DNA of 23,345 nt from Opitutus sp. GAS368 (GTDB lineage: Bacteria > Verrucomicrobiota > Verrucomicrobiia > Opitutales > Opitutaceae): the NCBI GenBank assembly GCA_945862035.1, contig CAMAXB010000010.1:1-23345 (forward strand). Direction: 5' to 3'. The notes under the pieces were generated by a model, which saw only the letters and a list, made by a program, of their open reading frames with translations, did not search any database and was not told the DNA's origin. This document shows, in pieces, positions 14,097 to 21,170 of this stretch. The translations under genes were made by a program, and so were the position numbers. Every line of letters starts with the position of its first letter. Position 1 is the stretch's first letter.

Positions 14097-14793
14097 CCGG
14101 GGCGGGGTGGAACAGATGATCCAACTTAAGCCCCGTCAATTTTGTCAGGCCGCGGATCAGGTACCAAAGCGCGGCCATGGTCATGACCATGCTGGGAATC
14201 ACGATGACCGGCCAGCTCAGGACCTGCATTCGTGCAATCTCGGCATTGAACTCCGGCGAGCCGGGCGGACTCTTCAACAGGTAGCGGGCCAGGGTGAAAT
14301 TGAGAAACGAGCTGATCATGAAGGAAGCCACCAGCCAGTAGCTGGAATTTGCCAGCAGCCGGTCAAAGGCGGTCCGGTTCCCCCGCTCGGCCAGAGCCTG
14401 GTCGATCCGGGCCATGTCAATCACCTGATCATTGAGCAAAAACTCCCGCACGAGCGGACGCTTGCTCCGCATCGAAAAGAGGACGGCGAGGCCGATCACG
14501 GCCGGGATGGCGGCCTCCTTCACGGCAATCCAGAAGCTGTCCATCTCCAACAGCATCAGCCCACCCGTGAGCAGAATGCTGGCGACGCCAATGACCGAGA
14601 CAAAGTTGGTCTGGCGGCGCTGGCGGTAGTCCCACAGCCCGTAGCCCAGCGGAAAAATCAGGGCCACGATGGTGGCGAGGCGCGGACCAAGCGCCTCCGG
14701 CTTGCTCAGGTAGGTGAGGGTGAACGAACCGAGCACGATGTTGAAAACAATGCTGAGCAGCAGATTTTCTCTCTTGGGTGGTGCAGGATTCAC
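14086..14793 (-). CDS. VC0807-like integral membrane protein
   Basis: The 235-residue product has about six hydrophobic segments (near 11-29, 39-56, 64-82, 94-107, 150-172 and 190-216). A conserved-looking FPLGYGLWDYRQRRQTNFVSVIG stretch (48-70), an SILLTGGLMLLEMD segment and an FWIAVKEAAIPAVIGLAVL segment fit the VC0807 family as I know it. The molecular role of that family is not established. It is convergent with gltA, and its TAG lies in the gltA terminator. It diverges from pdxJ with a 104-bp intergenic region. The start ATG 14793 gives a short basic, Pro-rich N-terminus (MNPAPPKRENL) before the first helix, as expected for a cytosolic N-terminus. Confidence 0.78.
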   Translation of the reverse strand: MNPAPPKRENLLLSIVFNIVLGSFTLTYLSKPEALGPRLATIVALIFPLGYGLWDYRQRRQTNFVSVIGVASILLTGGLMLLEMDSFWIAVKEAAIPAVIGLAVLFSMRSKRPLVREFLLNDQVIDMARIDQALAERGNRTAFDRLLANSSYWLVASFMISSFLNFTLARYLLKSPPGSPEFNAEIARMQVLSWPVIVIPSMVMTMAALWYLIRGLTKLTGLKLDHLFHPAPEKK

Positions 14794-14830
14794 AGGGGGA
14801 GCGACGTGGACGTCATTTGCATGTAGTCAT

Positions 14831-14858
14831 GAAATGAGATCGCCCGGCGATTCATTTC
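14831..14858. promoter_or_regulatory. Hairpin in the divergent region upstream of pdxJ
   Basis: gaaatga (14831-14837) pairs with tcatttc (14852-14858), and atcgc (14839-14843) pairs with gcgat (14847-14851), leaving one bulged G and a 3-nt loop. Twelve base pairs in the middle of a divergent promoter region suggest an operator or structured leader. No T-run follows on either strand. Confidence 0.4.
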
Positions 14859-14886
14859 TTGGATTCCCGGGCGAGCCTTTTATAGC
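14859..14886 (+). promoter_or_regulatory. Candidate sigma-70 promoter for pdxJ
   Basis: A -35-like ttggat (14859-14864) and -10-like tatagc (14881-14886) are spaced by 16 bp. This would place the transcription start only a few bases before the pdxJ ATG, giving a nearly leaderless mRNA. Confidence 0.4.
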
Positions 14887-14897
14887 TGCGTAGCACC

Positions 14898-15644
14898 ATG
14901 ATCCTCCTCGGCGTCAATATCGACCACTGCGCCACCGTCCGTCAGGCCCGCTACCGCCAGGCGGAAGCGACCACCGGAGGTTGCATCGAACCCGATCCCG
15001 TCACGTTCGCCGTCCTGGCCGAGCGCGCCGGAGCGGATGGCATCACCGTCCATCTGCGGGAGGATCGCCGTCACATTCAGGAGCGCGATGTATGGCGTCT
15101 GCGCGAGACGATCGGCACGCGCCTCAATTTTGAGATGGCCTGCACGCCGGCGATGATCGCCTTTGCCCTCAGGCTGAAGCCGGAGTCGGTCTGCGTGGTC
15201 CCGGAGAGCCGCGAAGAAGTCACCACTGAGGGCGGGTTGGACGTGGTGGGTGCCCGCGACCGGGTTCGGGCCTGCGTGGACGCGATGAACGCCGCCGGAA
15301 TCGTCACCAGCCTGTTCATTGATCCCGACGAGGCTCAGATCGAGCTCAGCGCCAAACTGGGCGCGCCATGGATCGAATTGCACACGGGGGCATACGCCAA
15401 CGCGTACCACCAGCCCGGCCGCGCCTCGGAATTCGCTCGGCTTCGCGTCGGCGCAACGCTGGGACACCGGTGCGGGCTGGTCGTCAATGCCGGTCATGGC
15501 ATCAACTACGTCAATATCGCCGAGGTGCGCACGCTGCCCCATCTGCACGAGCTCAATGTCGGCCACAGCATCGTCAGCCGCGCGCTCTTCACGGGCGTGG
15601 AGGCGGCGGTGAGCGAGATGAAGGCCCGCCTGAACCAGGCCTGA
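14898..15644 (+). CDS. pdxJ: Pyridoxine 5'-phosphate synthase
   Basis: Condenses 1-deoxy-D-xylulose 5-phosphate with 3-amino-2-oxopropyl phosphate to give pyridoxine 5'-phosphate in the DXP-dependent vitamin B6 pathway. The 248-residue TIM-barrel product carries all landmarks: LGVNIDHCATVRQAR (4-18), VHLREDRRHI (51-60) with catalytic H52, E79 in LNFEMA, and H200 in NAGHGINY, followed by ELNVGHSIVSRALF. It is the first gene of a compact plus-strand run with acpS 40 bp downstream, the classical pdxJ-acpS pairing. The start at ATG 14898 gives a normal N-terminus (MILLGVNIDH). Confidence 0.98.
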   Translation: MILLGVNIDHCATVRQARYRQAEATTGGCIEPDPVTFAVLAERAGADGITVHLREDRRHIQERDVWRLRETIGTRLNFEMACTPAMIAFALRLKPESVCVVPESREEVTTEGGLDVVGARDRVRACVDAMNAAGIVTSLFIDPDEAQIELSAKLGAPWIELHTGAYANAYHQPGRASEFARLRVGATLGHRCGLVVNAGHGINYVNIAEVRTLPHLHELNVGHSIVSRALFTGVEAAVSEMKARLNQA

Positions 15645-15684
15645 AGGTGGCTCCCCACCGGATCCGCCGCCCGCCACCGAAATC

Positions 15685-16095
15685 ATGAATCTCGATCTTC
15701 CGCCCGGTGGCCTCCTGCTGGGCATGGGCTGCGACTTGGTGGAGATCGCCCGCATCCAGCGGGTGCTGGAGCGGCAGGGGGAGCGCTTTCTTGCCCGGGT
15801 TTTCACGGAGGAGGAGCGGACTTACTGCCTGGCGATGCCGCATCCGCCCAAGCATTTTGCGGCCCGCTTTGCGGCTAAGGAGGCCGTCTCGAAGTGCTTC
15901 ACCACCGGCATCGGGGCCGAACTCGGCTGGAAATCCATCTCCATCTACCACGGCCCCCGGCACGATCCGCGAGTCCGGCTCGACGAGAAAGGCGAAGCGC
16001 TGCTGCGCGCGGTGGGCGGGACCCGCGTGCAGATCTCGCTTTCCCACACCGACACGATGGCGATGGCGGTTGCGGCCCTGCTGCGGAAGCCCTAG
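15685..16095 (+). CDS. acpS: Holo-[acyl-carrier-protein] synthase
   Basis: Transfers the 4'-phosphopantetheine arm of CoA onto apo-ACP, activating fatty-acid synthesis. The 136-residue product has the AcpS signatures: MGCDLVEIARI (14-24) with magnesium ligand D17, RFAAKEAVSKCF (61-72) with E66, and the C-terminal SLSHT. It is slightly longer than usual (about 120-126) because of about 11 residues before the first strand. A later start is not available in frame except ATG at the MGCD position, which would be unusually short. It lies 40 bp after pdxJ and 11 bp before the next gene, so cotranscription is very likely. Confidence 0.97.
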   Translation: MNLDLPPGGLLLGMGCDLVEIARIQRVLERQGERFLARVFTEEERTYCLAMPHPPKHFAARFAAKEAVSKCFTTGIGAELGWKSISIYHGPRHDPRVRLDEKGEALLRAVGGTRVQISLSHTDTMAMAVAALLRKP

Positions 16096-16106
16096 CTTCC
16101 CCGTCC

Positions 16107-16694
16107 ATGAGCGCCGTCGGACCCAAGGAGGATCTCTCCAAGACGCCGTCGTGGATCATGGTGGGTTTCGTTTTGGGCATGATCGCGGTGCTGGGCTTCC
16201 AGCACGAGATGCGGCGCTCCGCGGCCCAGGCGGCGGATACCGTAGCGAAAGCGCCCCCGCCGCCTGAACCGGAACCCGTGTCCAATGTGACCAAGGTCAC
16301 CGACCTGCCCAGTCTCGCGGTCATTGAAGCGGTGTTCACCGAATGGGGGAGTTACGCCCGCTGGGAGGAGGAGCGGACGGAGGTCGCGCTGTGGAATTCG
16401 ACCACGGGGGAGTTCAGCGACTTTTTCGAGGTGGTGCGGGTCGCCGACGATCTTTATTTTCGGTCGATCATGCGATTGACGCGTCCGCTGACCGACGCAA
16501 AGCCTCCCCTTGAGGCACCGCTGCGCTTCACCGAGTCTGCCGAGGAGCAGGAGGCTCGCCGGGCCGGCCGGCTGCGTTCCGAAGAGGGGTCCGCGCCGGT
16601 GGGACCGTGGCGGGAGACGCCTGCGCCGGCCGACGCGCTGCGTCCGTCCTACCTGCCTCCGCCCGCGCCTGCCGTGGGCGAACCCCGGGTGTGA
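16107..16694 (+). CDS. Membrane-anchored protein of unknown function between acpS and nnr
   Basis: The 195-residue product has a single hydrophobic helix at about residues 16-33, then a Pro/Glu-rich linker (about 49-58) and a soluble part with VIEAVFTEWGSYARWEEERTEVALWN (about 72-97). The C-terminal 60 residues are low-complexity, rich in Pro, Ala, Arg and Glu. I recognise no family. ATG 16107 is chosen because it follows acpS by 11 bp and gives a short cytosolic N-terminus before the helix. The longer in-frame ORF from 15894 would overlap acpS. The gene is probably part of the pdxJ-acpS-nnr-dprA run. The soluble domain is likely outside the cytoplasm if the helix is an N-in anchor. Confidence 0.72.
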   Translation: MSAVGPKEDLSKTPSWIMVGFVLGMIAVLGFQHEMRRSAAQAADTVAKAPPPPEPEPVSNVTKVTDLPSLAVIEAVFTEWGSYARWEEERTEVALWNSTTGEFSDFFEVVRVADDLYFRSIMRLTRPLTDAKPPLEAPLRFTESAEEQEARRAGRLRSEEGSAPVGPWRETPAPADALRPSYLPPPAPAVGEPRV

Positions 16695-16710
16695 GCGAGC
16701 CGCCGTGTCC

Positions 16711-18201
16711 ATGAACGCCGACCTTCATCCGATCCTTAGCTGCGAGGAGGCGAAGCAGTTCGAAGAGGATCTCTTCGGCTGCGACGAGGACCGCGCCTGG
16801 GACGCAATGGTCTGCGCCGGAGCGGGCGTTGCGGGCGCCATCGAGGACGACTTTGCCGAGCTGGGCGGGCTCCCCGCCAAGGGGCGCTTGCTGGTGCTCG
16901 TCGGCAAGGGTCACAACGGCGGCGACGCGCTGCTGGCGGCCGCCGAATTGGCGCAACGTCGACCCGGGCTTCGGATCGAGGTTTGGTTTGTCCCGGGGGA
17001 GCGCGCCCTGCGCCCGCTGGCCCGGCGCGCCTTGGAAACCTTCGCGCAGGGGCTCGGTGGCCGCGAGCGGCGGGTCGATGCTTCGACCGTGGCGGCGTCC
17101 TACGACCTCGTCATCGATGGTGTCTTCGGCTTTCAGTACCGGCCTCCACTGGACGCCCGCTCGGTCGCGGCCTTGGCGGTGGTCAATGCGCTCGACGTCC
17201 GTCTGCGGGCGTCGGTCGACCTGCCAAGCGGCTGGGATGATCCCGGCGCTTTCCGCGCCGATTTCACTTATGCCACGGGGTCGGTGAAGGCTCCGCTGCT
17301 CGGTCTGACCAACGCGGGCCGCCTCCGCTTGGTCGATCTTGGGTTTCCGACGGCAGCCGCCTTTCCCCAGAGCCGGGCATGGGTGGCCGGACCCGGTGTG
17401 CTGGCACCGCTCGGCCGCTTGCGTGCGGCGGCGTCGGACAAGCGCAGCTTCGGTCATCTCTTCGTCCTGGGTGGATCCGGGCGTTACCCCGGGGCCGTGC
17501 TGATGAGCGTGCTCGCGGCGTTGCAGAGTGGGGTCGGGCTCGTCACGGCCTTCGTGCCGGCCTCGCTCGCGCCCGCCTTCGCGGCCCGAGCTCCCGAGGC
17601 CATGTGGGTGGGTTGGCCGGAAACGCCCGAAGGCGGGCTTGCCATGGAGGGAATGCATCTGTGGCGGGAACGCGCGGCGCGCGCCTCCGCCCTGCTGGTG
17701 GGACCGGGCGCAGGCGCCGAGGCGGAAACCCTCGCGCTGCTGCAGGACATCGTCCGTTCCTCCGGGGTGCCGGTCGTGATCGACGCCGATGCGCTGCAGC
17801 CCGAACTGGTGCGGGACCTCCCGGTCGCCTCGGTCCTCACGCCGCATGCGGGCGAGTTTGCCCGGATTGCCGGCGGGCGGGATCTGCGGGCGTTCAGCGC
17901 GGGCCGCAACGGCGTGACAGTGCTCAAGGGCCCGCTCACCCGGATCGACGATGGCCGCGAGGTCGTCCACAGTTTTGCCGGCGGCCCGGTCCTCGCGCGG
18001 GGCGGGAGCGGCGACCTGCTGGCCGGCCTGATTGGCGGACTGCTGGCCCAGACGCCCGCCGACCCAAAAGGCACGGCGATTCGTGGGGTCGTGTGGCATG
18101 GCCGGGCGGCCGACCGCCTAGCCCGGACCCGCGGCGCGGTCGCGGTCCGGACGACGGAACTCCTGGATCATTTCGCCCCTGTGATTAATCGTTTGCAATA
18201 A
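16711..18201 (+). CDS. nnr: Bifunctional NAD(P)H-hydrate epimerase / ADP-dependent dehydratase
   Basis: Repairs hydrated NADH and NADPH. The N-terminal YjeF_N domain epimerises S and R forms and the C-terminal ribokinase-like domain dehydrates the S form. The 496-residue product shows both. In the N half: LVGKGHNGGDALLAA (64-78), LVIDGVFGFQ (133-142) and SVDLPSGWD (168-176). In the C half, from about 245: FGHLFVLGGSGRYPGAVLM, LLVGPGAGAE, VIDADAL, LTPHAGEFARI, VLKGPLTRI and ARGGSGDLLAGLIGGLL. The family's GTGD glycine-rich motif reads GSGD here. ATG 16711 follows the upstream gene by 16 bp; the longer ORF from 16510 overlaps it and is rejected. It is followed after 52 bp by dprA, a familiar kind of neighbour. 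Confidence 0.93.
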   Translation: MNADLHPILSCEEAKQFEEDLFGCDEDRAWDAMVCAGAGVAGAIEDDFAELGGLPAKGRLLVLVGKGHNGGDALLAAAELAQRRPGLRIEVWFVPGERALRPLARRALETFAQGLGGRERRVDASTVAASYDLVIDGVFGFQYRPPLDARSVAALAVVNALDVRLRASVDLPSGWDDPGAFRADFTYATGSVKAPLLGLTNAGRLRLVDLGFPTAAAFPQSRAWVAGPGVLAPLGRLRAAASDKRSFGHLFVLGGSGRYPGAVLMSVLAALQSGVGLVTAFVPASLAPAFAARAPEAMWVGWPETPEGGLAMEGMHLWRERAARASALLVGPGAGAEAETLALLQDIVRSSGVPVVIDADALQPELVRDLPVASVLTPHAGEFARIAGGRDLRAFSAGRNGVTVLKGPLTRIDDGREVVHSFAGGPVLARGGSGDLLAGLIGGLLAQTPADPKGTAIRGVVWHGRAADRLARTRGAVAVRTTELLDHFAPVINRLQ

Positions 18202-18253
18202 ACTTGCGCCCGGGCGCGTGCCGGGCAGCGTCCCCAACACCCCTTTTGCTCCC

Positions 18254-19381
18254 ATGCCCTCCGAGATGACGGAGCGGCAGGCGTTCCTCGTGTTGAACGC
18301 CCTGCCCAACATCGGTCCGATTACCCTCAACCGCCTCCTCGGCGAGTTGGGCGGGGATCCGCGGACCGTGCTCACGGCGGGAGCGCAGCGCCTGCAGCAG
18401 GTCCAAGGCGTGGGGCCGGTGATCAGCGCGACGGTGACGGCCTGGCGCGACCACTTCGACCTTGAGCGGGAGGAACAGCGGATGACGCAGGCCCGGACGA
18501 GCTTTGTGGTCACCCAGGATCCGGCGTACCCGCGGCTGCTCCGCGAGATTCACGATCCTCCGATTGGCCTGTATCGAAAAGGGACCTACGACTTGAGCCA
18601 GCCCTGCCTGGCGATCGTGGGCAGCCGACGGACGACCCTGTACGGGCAATCGGTCGCCAAGAAACTCGGCGCAGACCTGGCCCGTGCGGGATTCTGCGTG
18701 GTCAGCGGTCTGGCCCGGGGCATCGACACGGCGGCCCACGAGGGAGCCCTCTCGGTCGGCGGGCGCACGGCGGCGGTGTTGGGCACCGGGGTGGACATCA
18801 TTTACCCGCCCGAGAACCTCGCCCTCTACCGCCAGATTGAGGAGAAGGGTGCGATCCTGTCGGAGTTCCCTTTCGGTCGTCGCGCGGACCGGCAGTCGTT
18901 CGCGATGCGGAACCGTATCGTGGCGGGCATGTGCGAGGGCGTCATCGTGGTGGAGACGGATGTGAGCGGCGGGTCCATGATCACGGCCCGCTTTGCCGGT
19001 GAGCAGGGCCGGCTGATCTTCGCCGTGCCGGGGCGGATTGATCAGCCGACCAGCGCGGGCTGCCATCAACTGATTCGGGATGGGGCCACACTGCTGACGA
19101 ACGTCGATGATGTCCTGAACGAGTTGAACTACCTCGATGGCCTGCGTCCGGCCCCAATCGTGGCCGGGGCGGGCCTTTCGGCCGAGACTTCGGCGGCGCT
19201 GTCGGCTGATGAGAACGCGGTGCTCACCTGTTTTGCCGGCGGCGCACTGCTTTCGATCGACCGCCTAGCCGCACTCTCGGGATTGTCGGTGGCGGCGCTG
19301 TCGTCGACGTTGATGATGCTGGAACTGAAGCGCCGGGTCGTGAAGCGAACCGACGGCACCTTTGAAGCGCGCCCGGCCTAG
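18254..19381 (+). CDS. dprA: DNA-processing protein DprA
   Basis: DprA loads RecA on incoming single-stranded DNA during natural transformation. The 375-residue product contains an N-terminal SAM/HhH-like region (about 5-65), then the Rossmann-type DprA core: IVGSRRTTLYG (121-131), VVSGLARGIDTAAHEGAL (149-166), VLGTGVDIIYPPEN (175-188), SEFPFG (203-208), RNRIVAGM (219-226), ETDVSGGSMITARFA and VPGRIDQPTSAGCHQLI (258-274). The C-terminal 65 residues fit the winged-helix DprA extension. ATG 18254 is preferred over GTG 18218 and ATG 18266. Convergent with the HIT gene: the two stop codons share the palindrome CTAG (19378-19381). Confidence 0.96.
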   Translation: MPSEMTERQAFLVLNALPNIGPITLNRLLGELGGDPRTVLTAGAQRLQQVQGVGPVISATVTAWRDHFDLEREEQRMTQARTSFVVTQDPAYPRLLREIHDPPIGLYRKGTYDLSQPCLAIVGSRRTTLYGQSVAKKLGADLARAGFCVVSGLARGIDTAAHEGALSVGGRTAAVLGTGVDIIYPPENLALYRQIEEKGAILSEFPFGRRADRQSFAMRNRIVAGMCEGVIVVETDVSGGSMITARFAGEQGRLIFAVPGRIDQPTSAGCHQLIRDGATLLTNVDDVLNELNYLDGLRPAPIVAGAGLSAETSAALSADENAVLTCFAGGALLSIDRLAALSGLSVAALSSTLMMLELKRRVVKRTDGTFEARPA

Positions 19382-19719
19382 CCGGGCGGCCAGCTCAGCT
19401 GACGCTTGGCGAGCAGGTGAATGTGGAGATGCGGAACGCTCTCGCAGGCATCGGGTCCGTGGTTGATCACGAGGCGGAAGCCCCGGGGGAGCCCGAGCTT
19501 CTTCGCGACGACGCCGGCGATCACCAGAAGATGTCCCAAGACGGCCTCATCCGTCGTGGTCGCTTCGCCGACGCGTGGGATGAGCTGCTTGGGAATGATC
19601 AGCAGATGCACGGGCGCTTGCGGCTGGATATCGTGCAGAACGATGCAGCGATCGTCCTCATGCTCGATCTTGGCGGGAATCTCGCGGTCGATGATCTTTT
19701 GAAAAATGGTTTTGGACAT
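19378..19719 (-). CDS. HIT-family nucleotide hydrolase (HinT-like)
   Basis: HIT proteins hydrolyse purine nucleoside phosphoramidates and related adducts. The 113-residue product has the full signature HxHxHxx at 97-103 (PHLHIHLLA) and other HinT features: IFxKIIDREIPA near the N-terminus, LHDIQPQAPVHLLIIPK (28-44) and a C-terminal LSWPPG. Length and layout match HinT (bacterial ycfF-like). It is the last gene of the minus-strand series. The start ATG (19719) is only 5 bp from a 29-bp inverted repeat, so the HIT leader is made almost wholly of that repeat and has no SD. Confidence 0.95.
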   Translation of the reverse strand: MSKTIFQKIIDREIPAKIEHEDDRCIVLHDIQPQAPVHLLIIPKQLIPRVGEATTTDEAVLGHLLVIAGVVAKKLGLPRGFRLVINHGPDACESVPHLHIHLLAKRQLSWPPG

Positions 19720-19724
19720 CGGTT

Positions 19725-19753
19725 TTTTACAGGAGGTAACGGAGAAAACAGAG
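19725..19753 (+). repeat. Left 29-bp inverted repeat of the GxxExxY cassette
   Basis: Begins ttttacaggagg; contains the 9-base units ggaggtaac and ggagaaaac followed by agag. It is inverted with respect to 20164-20192 (27/29 identical). It lies in the leader of the HIT gene. Confidence 0.88.
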
Positions 19754-19754
19754 T

Positions 19755-20156
19755 TCAGAGATTCGATCCGGGAAGAATGAGCCGAGAAAGCCCATCGGTG
19801 AGTTTTGATTGATTAAAATTGATAAGGAGGACGACGGGAACATTCAGCAGCCTCATGTAGCTTAAGAGTTGAGCTTTGTGAATGGGCAGAACCCGCTCCA
19901 CGGCCTTGGCTTCGATGAGAACGCAGTTTTCAACCAAGACATCGAAGCGCAACGGCTCTTCGCGTTCGAATCCTTTGTAGGAGATAGTAACCGTTCGCTG
20001 AGTGGCCGTTCTTAGGTGACGTAGATCGAGCTCGCGCAGCAGGCACCACTCATAGATCGACTCGACGAGTCCGGGGCCCTTGTCGCAGTGAACTTCGATG
20101 GCGCCGGCGATGATGCCTTCCGTCAGACCATTGGCCTTGGCGAAGAGCGGGTGCAT
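19755..20156 (-). CDS. GxxExxY-family protein (PD-(D/E)XK nuclease-like)
   Basis: The 133-residue product carries the naming motif G29-L-V-E32-S-I-Y35 after a LTEGIIAGAIEVH helix (11-23). A PD-(D/E)XK-like core follows: FDVLVENCVLIEAKAVE with D72, E82 and K84, then a helix with HKAQLLSYMRL (93-103), and the VPVVLLINFN strand (106-115). The family is known as a small nuclease-fold protein, often in many copies in Verrucomicrobiota, Planctomycetota and Bacteroidota; its function is not established. It interrupts a run of unrelated minus-strand genes and is tightly bounded by inverted repeats. The region upstream of its ATG is purine-rich (gagggagc), unlike the pyrimidine-rich leaders of its neighbours, and its codon use is less GC-biased. 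Both suggest acquisition. Confidence 0.88.
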   Translation of the reverse strand: MHPLFAKANGLTEGIIAGAIEVHCDKGPGLVESIYEWCLLRELDLRHLRTATQRTVTISYKGFEREEPLRFDVLVENCVLIEAKAVERVLPIHKAQLLSYMRLLNVPVVLLINFNQSKLTDGLSRLILPGSNL

Positions 20157-20163
20157 GCTCCCT

Positions 20164-20192
20164 CTCTGTTCTCTCCGTTCCCTCCTGTAAAA
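20164..20192 (-). repeat. Right 29-bp inverted repeat of the GxxExxY cassette
   Basis: Read on the minus strand it begins ttttacaggagg and contains ggagggaac and ggagagaac followed by agag. It matches the left repeat at 27/29 positions and forms most of the leader of the GxxExxY gene. It ends 14 bp from the stop of the upstream 166-residue gene. Confidence 0.88.
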
Positions 20193-20206
20193 TCCAAACC
20201 CGTTCG

Positions 20207-20707
20207 CTACAGAAAAAGCAGCTGCAGCTTCGCACTGCGGCTGGTCCGGGCAGCGGCGAGATCGTGGATGAAGGCGAGGGCTTCCTCGTAGTCGCGCTTG
20301 CGTCGCGCCGTCGCGCGGCGGGCAGGCGGGATCAGGGCAGGGCGGAGGTTGGTGACCAGGAGCGTGGCCTCGCGGTAGCGCGCGAGGTGCTTTAATCCCG
20401 TCATGACCTCGGCGCGCGTGAAGAGCGGCGTCGCAGATGCGAGGGTCAGCGAGGCGTCCCAGTGGTAGAAGCCATGCCGCGGCAGATGCGTGAATAACTT
20501 CGAAAGCAGGTCCGCCGCCGCCGCGTTGAAGGTGGCGTCAGAGGTGGCCGCGAGGCCGGGATCCTCCTCCATCTGCGCGGCGAGCTCGGTGAGGCTGCAG
20601 GCGATGGCGGCCTTGATCTGCTGCGCGAGGTAGAGGTCGTGCCCGGTGACGTGCGCAAACAGACCGTCAATGAAATGAAGCCGGCGCAGGTCGTCGCGCC
20701 GGGTCAT
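20207..20707 (-). CDS. Conserved-looking hypothetical protein coupled to nrdR
   Basis: The 166-residue soluble product is rich in Ala, Leu and Arg and predicted mostly helical. Notable stretches are HFIDGLFAHVTGHDLYLAQQIKAAI (11-35), an LPRHGFYHWDASLTLASATPLFTRAEVMTGL stretch (about 75-105), and a basic Arg-rich patch (about 129-138, ARRATARRKR). I recognise no family; it is not NusB, which often follows nrdR. The ATG overlaps the nrdR stop codon (ATGA, 4 bp), so translation is probably coupled and its product may be made in proportion to NrdR. That link is inferred from overlap only. Confidence 0.75.
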   Translation of the reverse strand: MTRRDDLRRLHFIDGLFAHVTGHDLYLAQQIKAAIACSLTELAAQMEEDPGLAATSDATFNAAAADLLSKLFTHLPRHGFYHWDASLTLASATPLFTRAEVMTGLKHLARYREATLLVTNLRPALIPPARRATARRKRDYEEALAFIHDLAAARTSRSAKLQLLFL

Positions 20708-21162
20708 TGCTTGGGTTTGTCGAGCGCGTTGATCTCCTGCATGAATTCCGCGACATCGCGGAATTGCTTGTAGATGCTCGCAAAGCGGACGTACGCGACC
20801 TGATCGATGCGGCGCAGGCGCTCCATCACCGCATCGCCGATCGCGCGGGAGGGAATCTCGCTCTCAAACTGGGCCTCAAGGATGTCGATCACGTCCTCCA
20901 CCAGCATGGTGATCTGCTCGACGTCGACCGGGCGCTTGTGACACGCGGCGCGGGTGGCGCGCACAAGCTTTTCCCGGTCAAAGTCCTCGCGGCGTCCGTC
21001 GCGCTTGATCACGACGAGGTCCTCGCGCACGAGCATCTCCGTCGTGGTGAAGCGATTTCCGCATTCCATGCACTCGCGGCGGCGGCGGATGGTGCTGCCT
21101 TCCTTGCTGATGCGGGAATCGATGACCTTGTCCTCGATCGAGGTGCACTTGGGACAGCGCAT
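20704..21162 (-). CDS. nrdR: Transcriptional repressor NrdR
   Basis: NrdR represses ribonucleotide reductase operons by sensing ATP and dATP. The 152-residue product has the N-terminal zinc ribbon with C3/C6 and C31/C34 (MRCPKC, CMECG), the conserved DSR(x)nRRRRECxECGxRFTTxE segment (15-42), and the ATP-cone domain from about 49 (VIKRDGRREDFDREKL). It ends in an acidic and basic tail (ALDKPKQ). No NrdR box pair is visible in this window, so its targets lie elsewhere. The leader is strongly pyrimidine-rich with no SD. The downstream unknown gene overlaps its stop. Confidence 0.97.
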   Translation of the reverse strand: MRCPKCTSIEDKVIDSRISKEGSTIRRRRECMECGNRFTTTEMLVREDLVVIKRDGRREDFDREKLVRATRAACHKRPVDVEQITMLVEDVIDILEAQFESEIPSRAIGDAVMERLRRIDQVAYVRFASIYKQFRDVAEFMQEINALDKPKQ

Positions 21163-21170
21163 GGGAGAAG

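Larger units (their letters stand above)
19725..20192 (-). mobile_element. GxxExxY gene cassette bounded by 29-bp inverted repeats (candidate non-autonomous element)
   Basis: The left repeat (19725-19753) and right repeat (20164-20192) are inverted copies identical at 27 of 29 positions. They enclose only the GxxExxY gene. The gene's stop codon begins 1 bp after the left repeat and its ATG lies 7 bp from the right repeat. No transposase, target duplication or recombinase gene is visible. The repeats are made of 9-base units of the form ggagNNaac. Mobility is inferred from the architecture, not proven. Confidence 0.5.

Noticed and set aside
14077..14826. 249-codon plus-strand open frame opposite the VC0807-like gene
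   Set aside because: His/Gln/Arg-rich and non-hydrophobic; the minus strand encodes a coherent membrane protein, and the frame begins inside the gltA terminator.
16528..18099. 523-codon minus-strand open frame over nnr
   Set aside because: No recognisable motif and Arg/Gly/Gln-rich shadow composition, while nnr has clear motifs in both domains.
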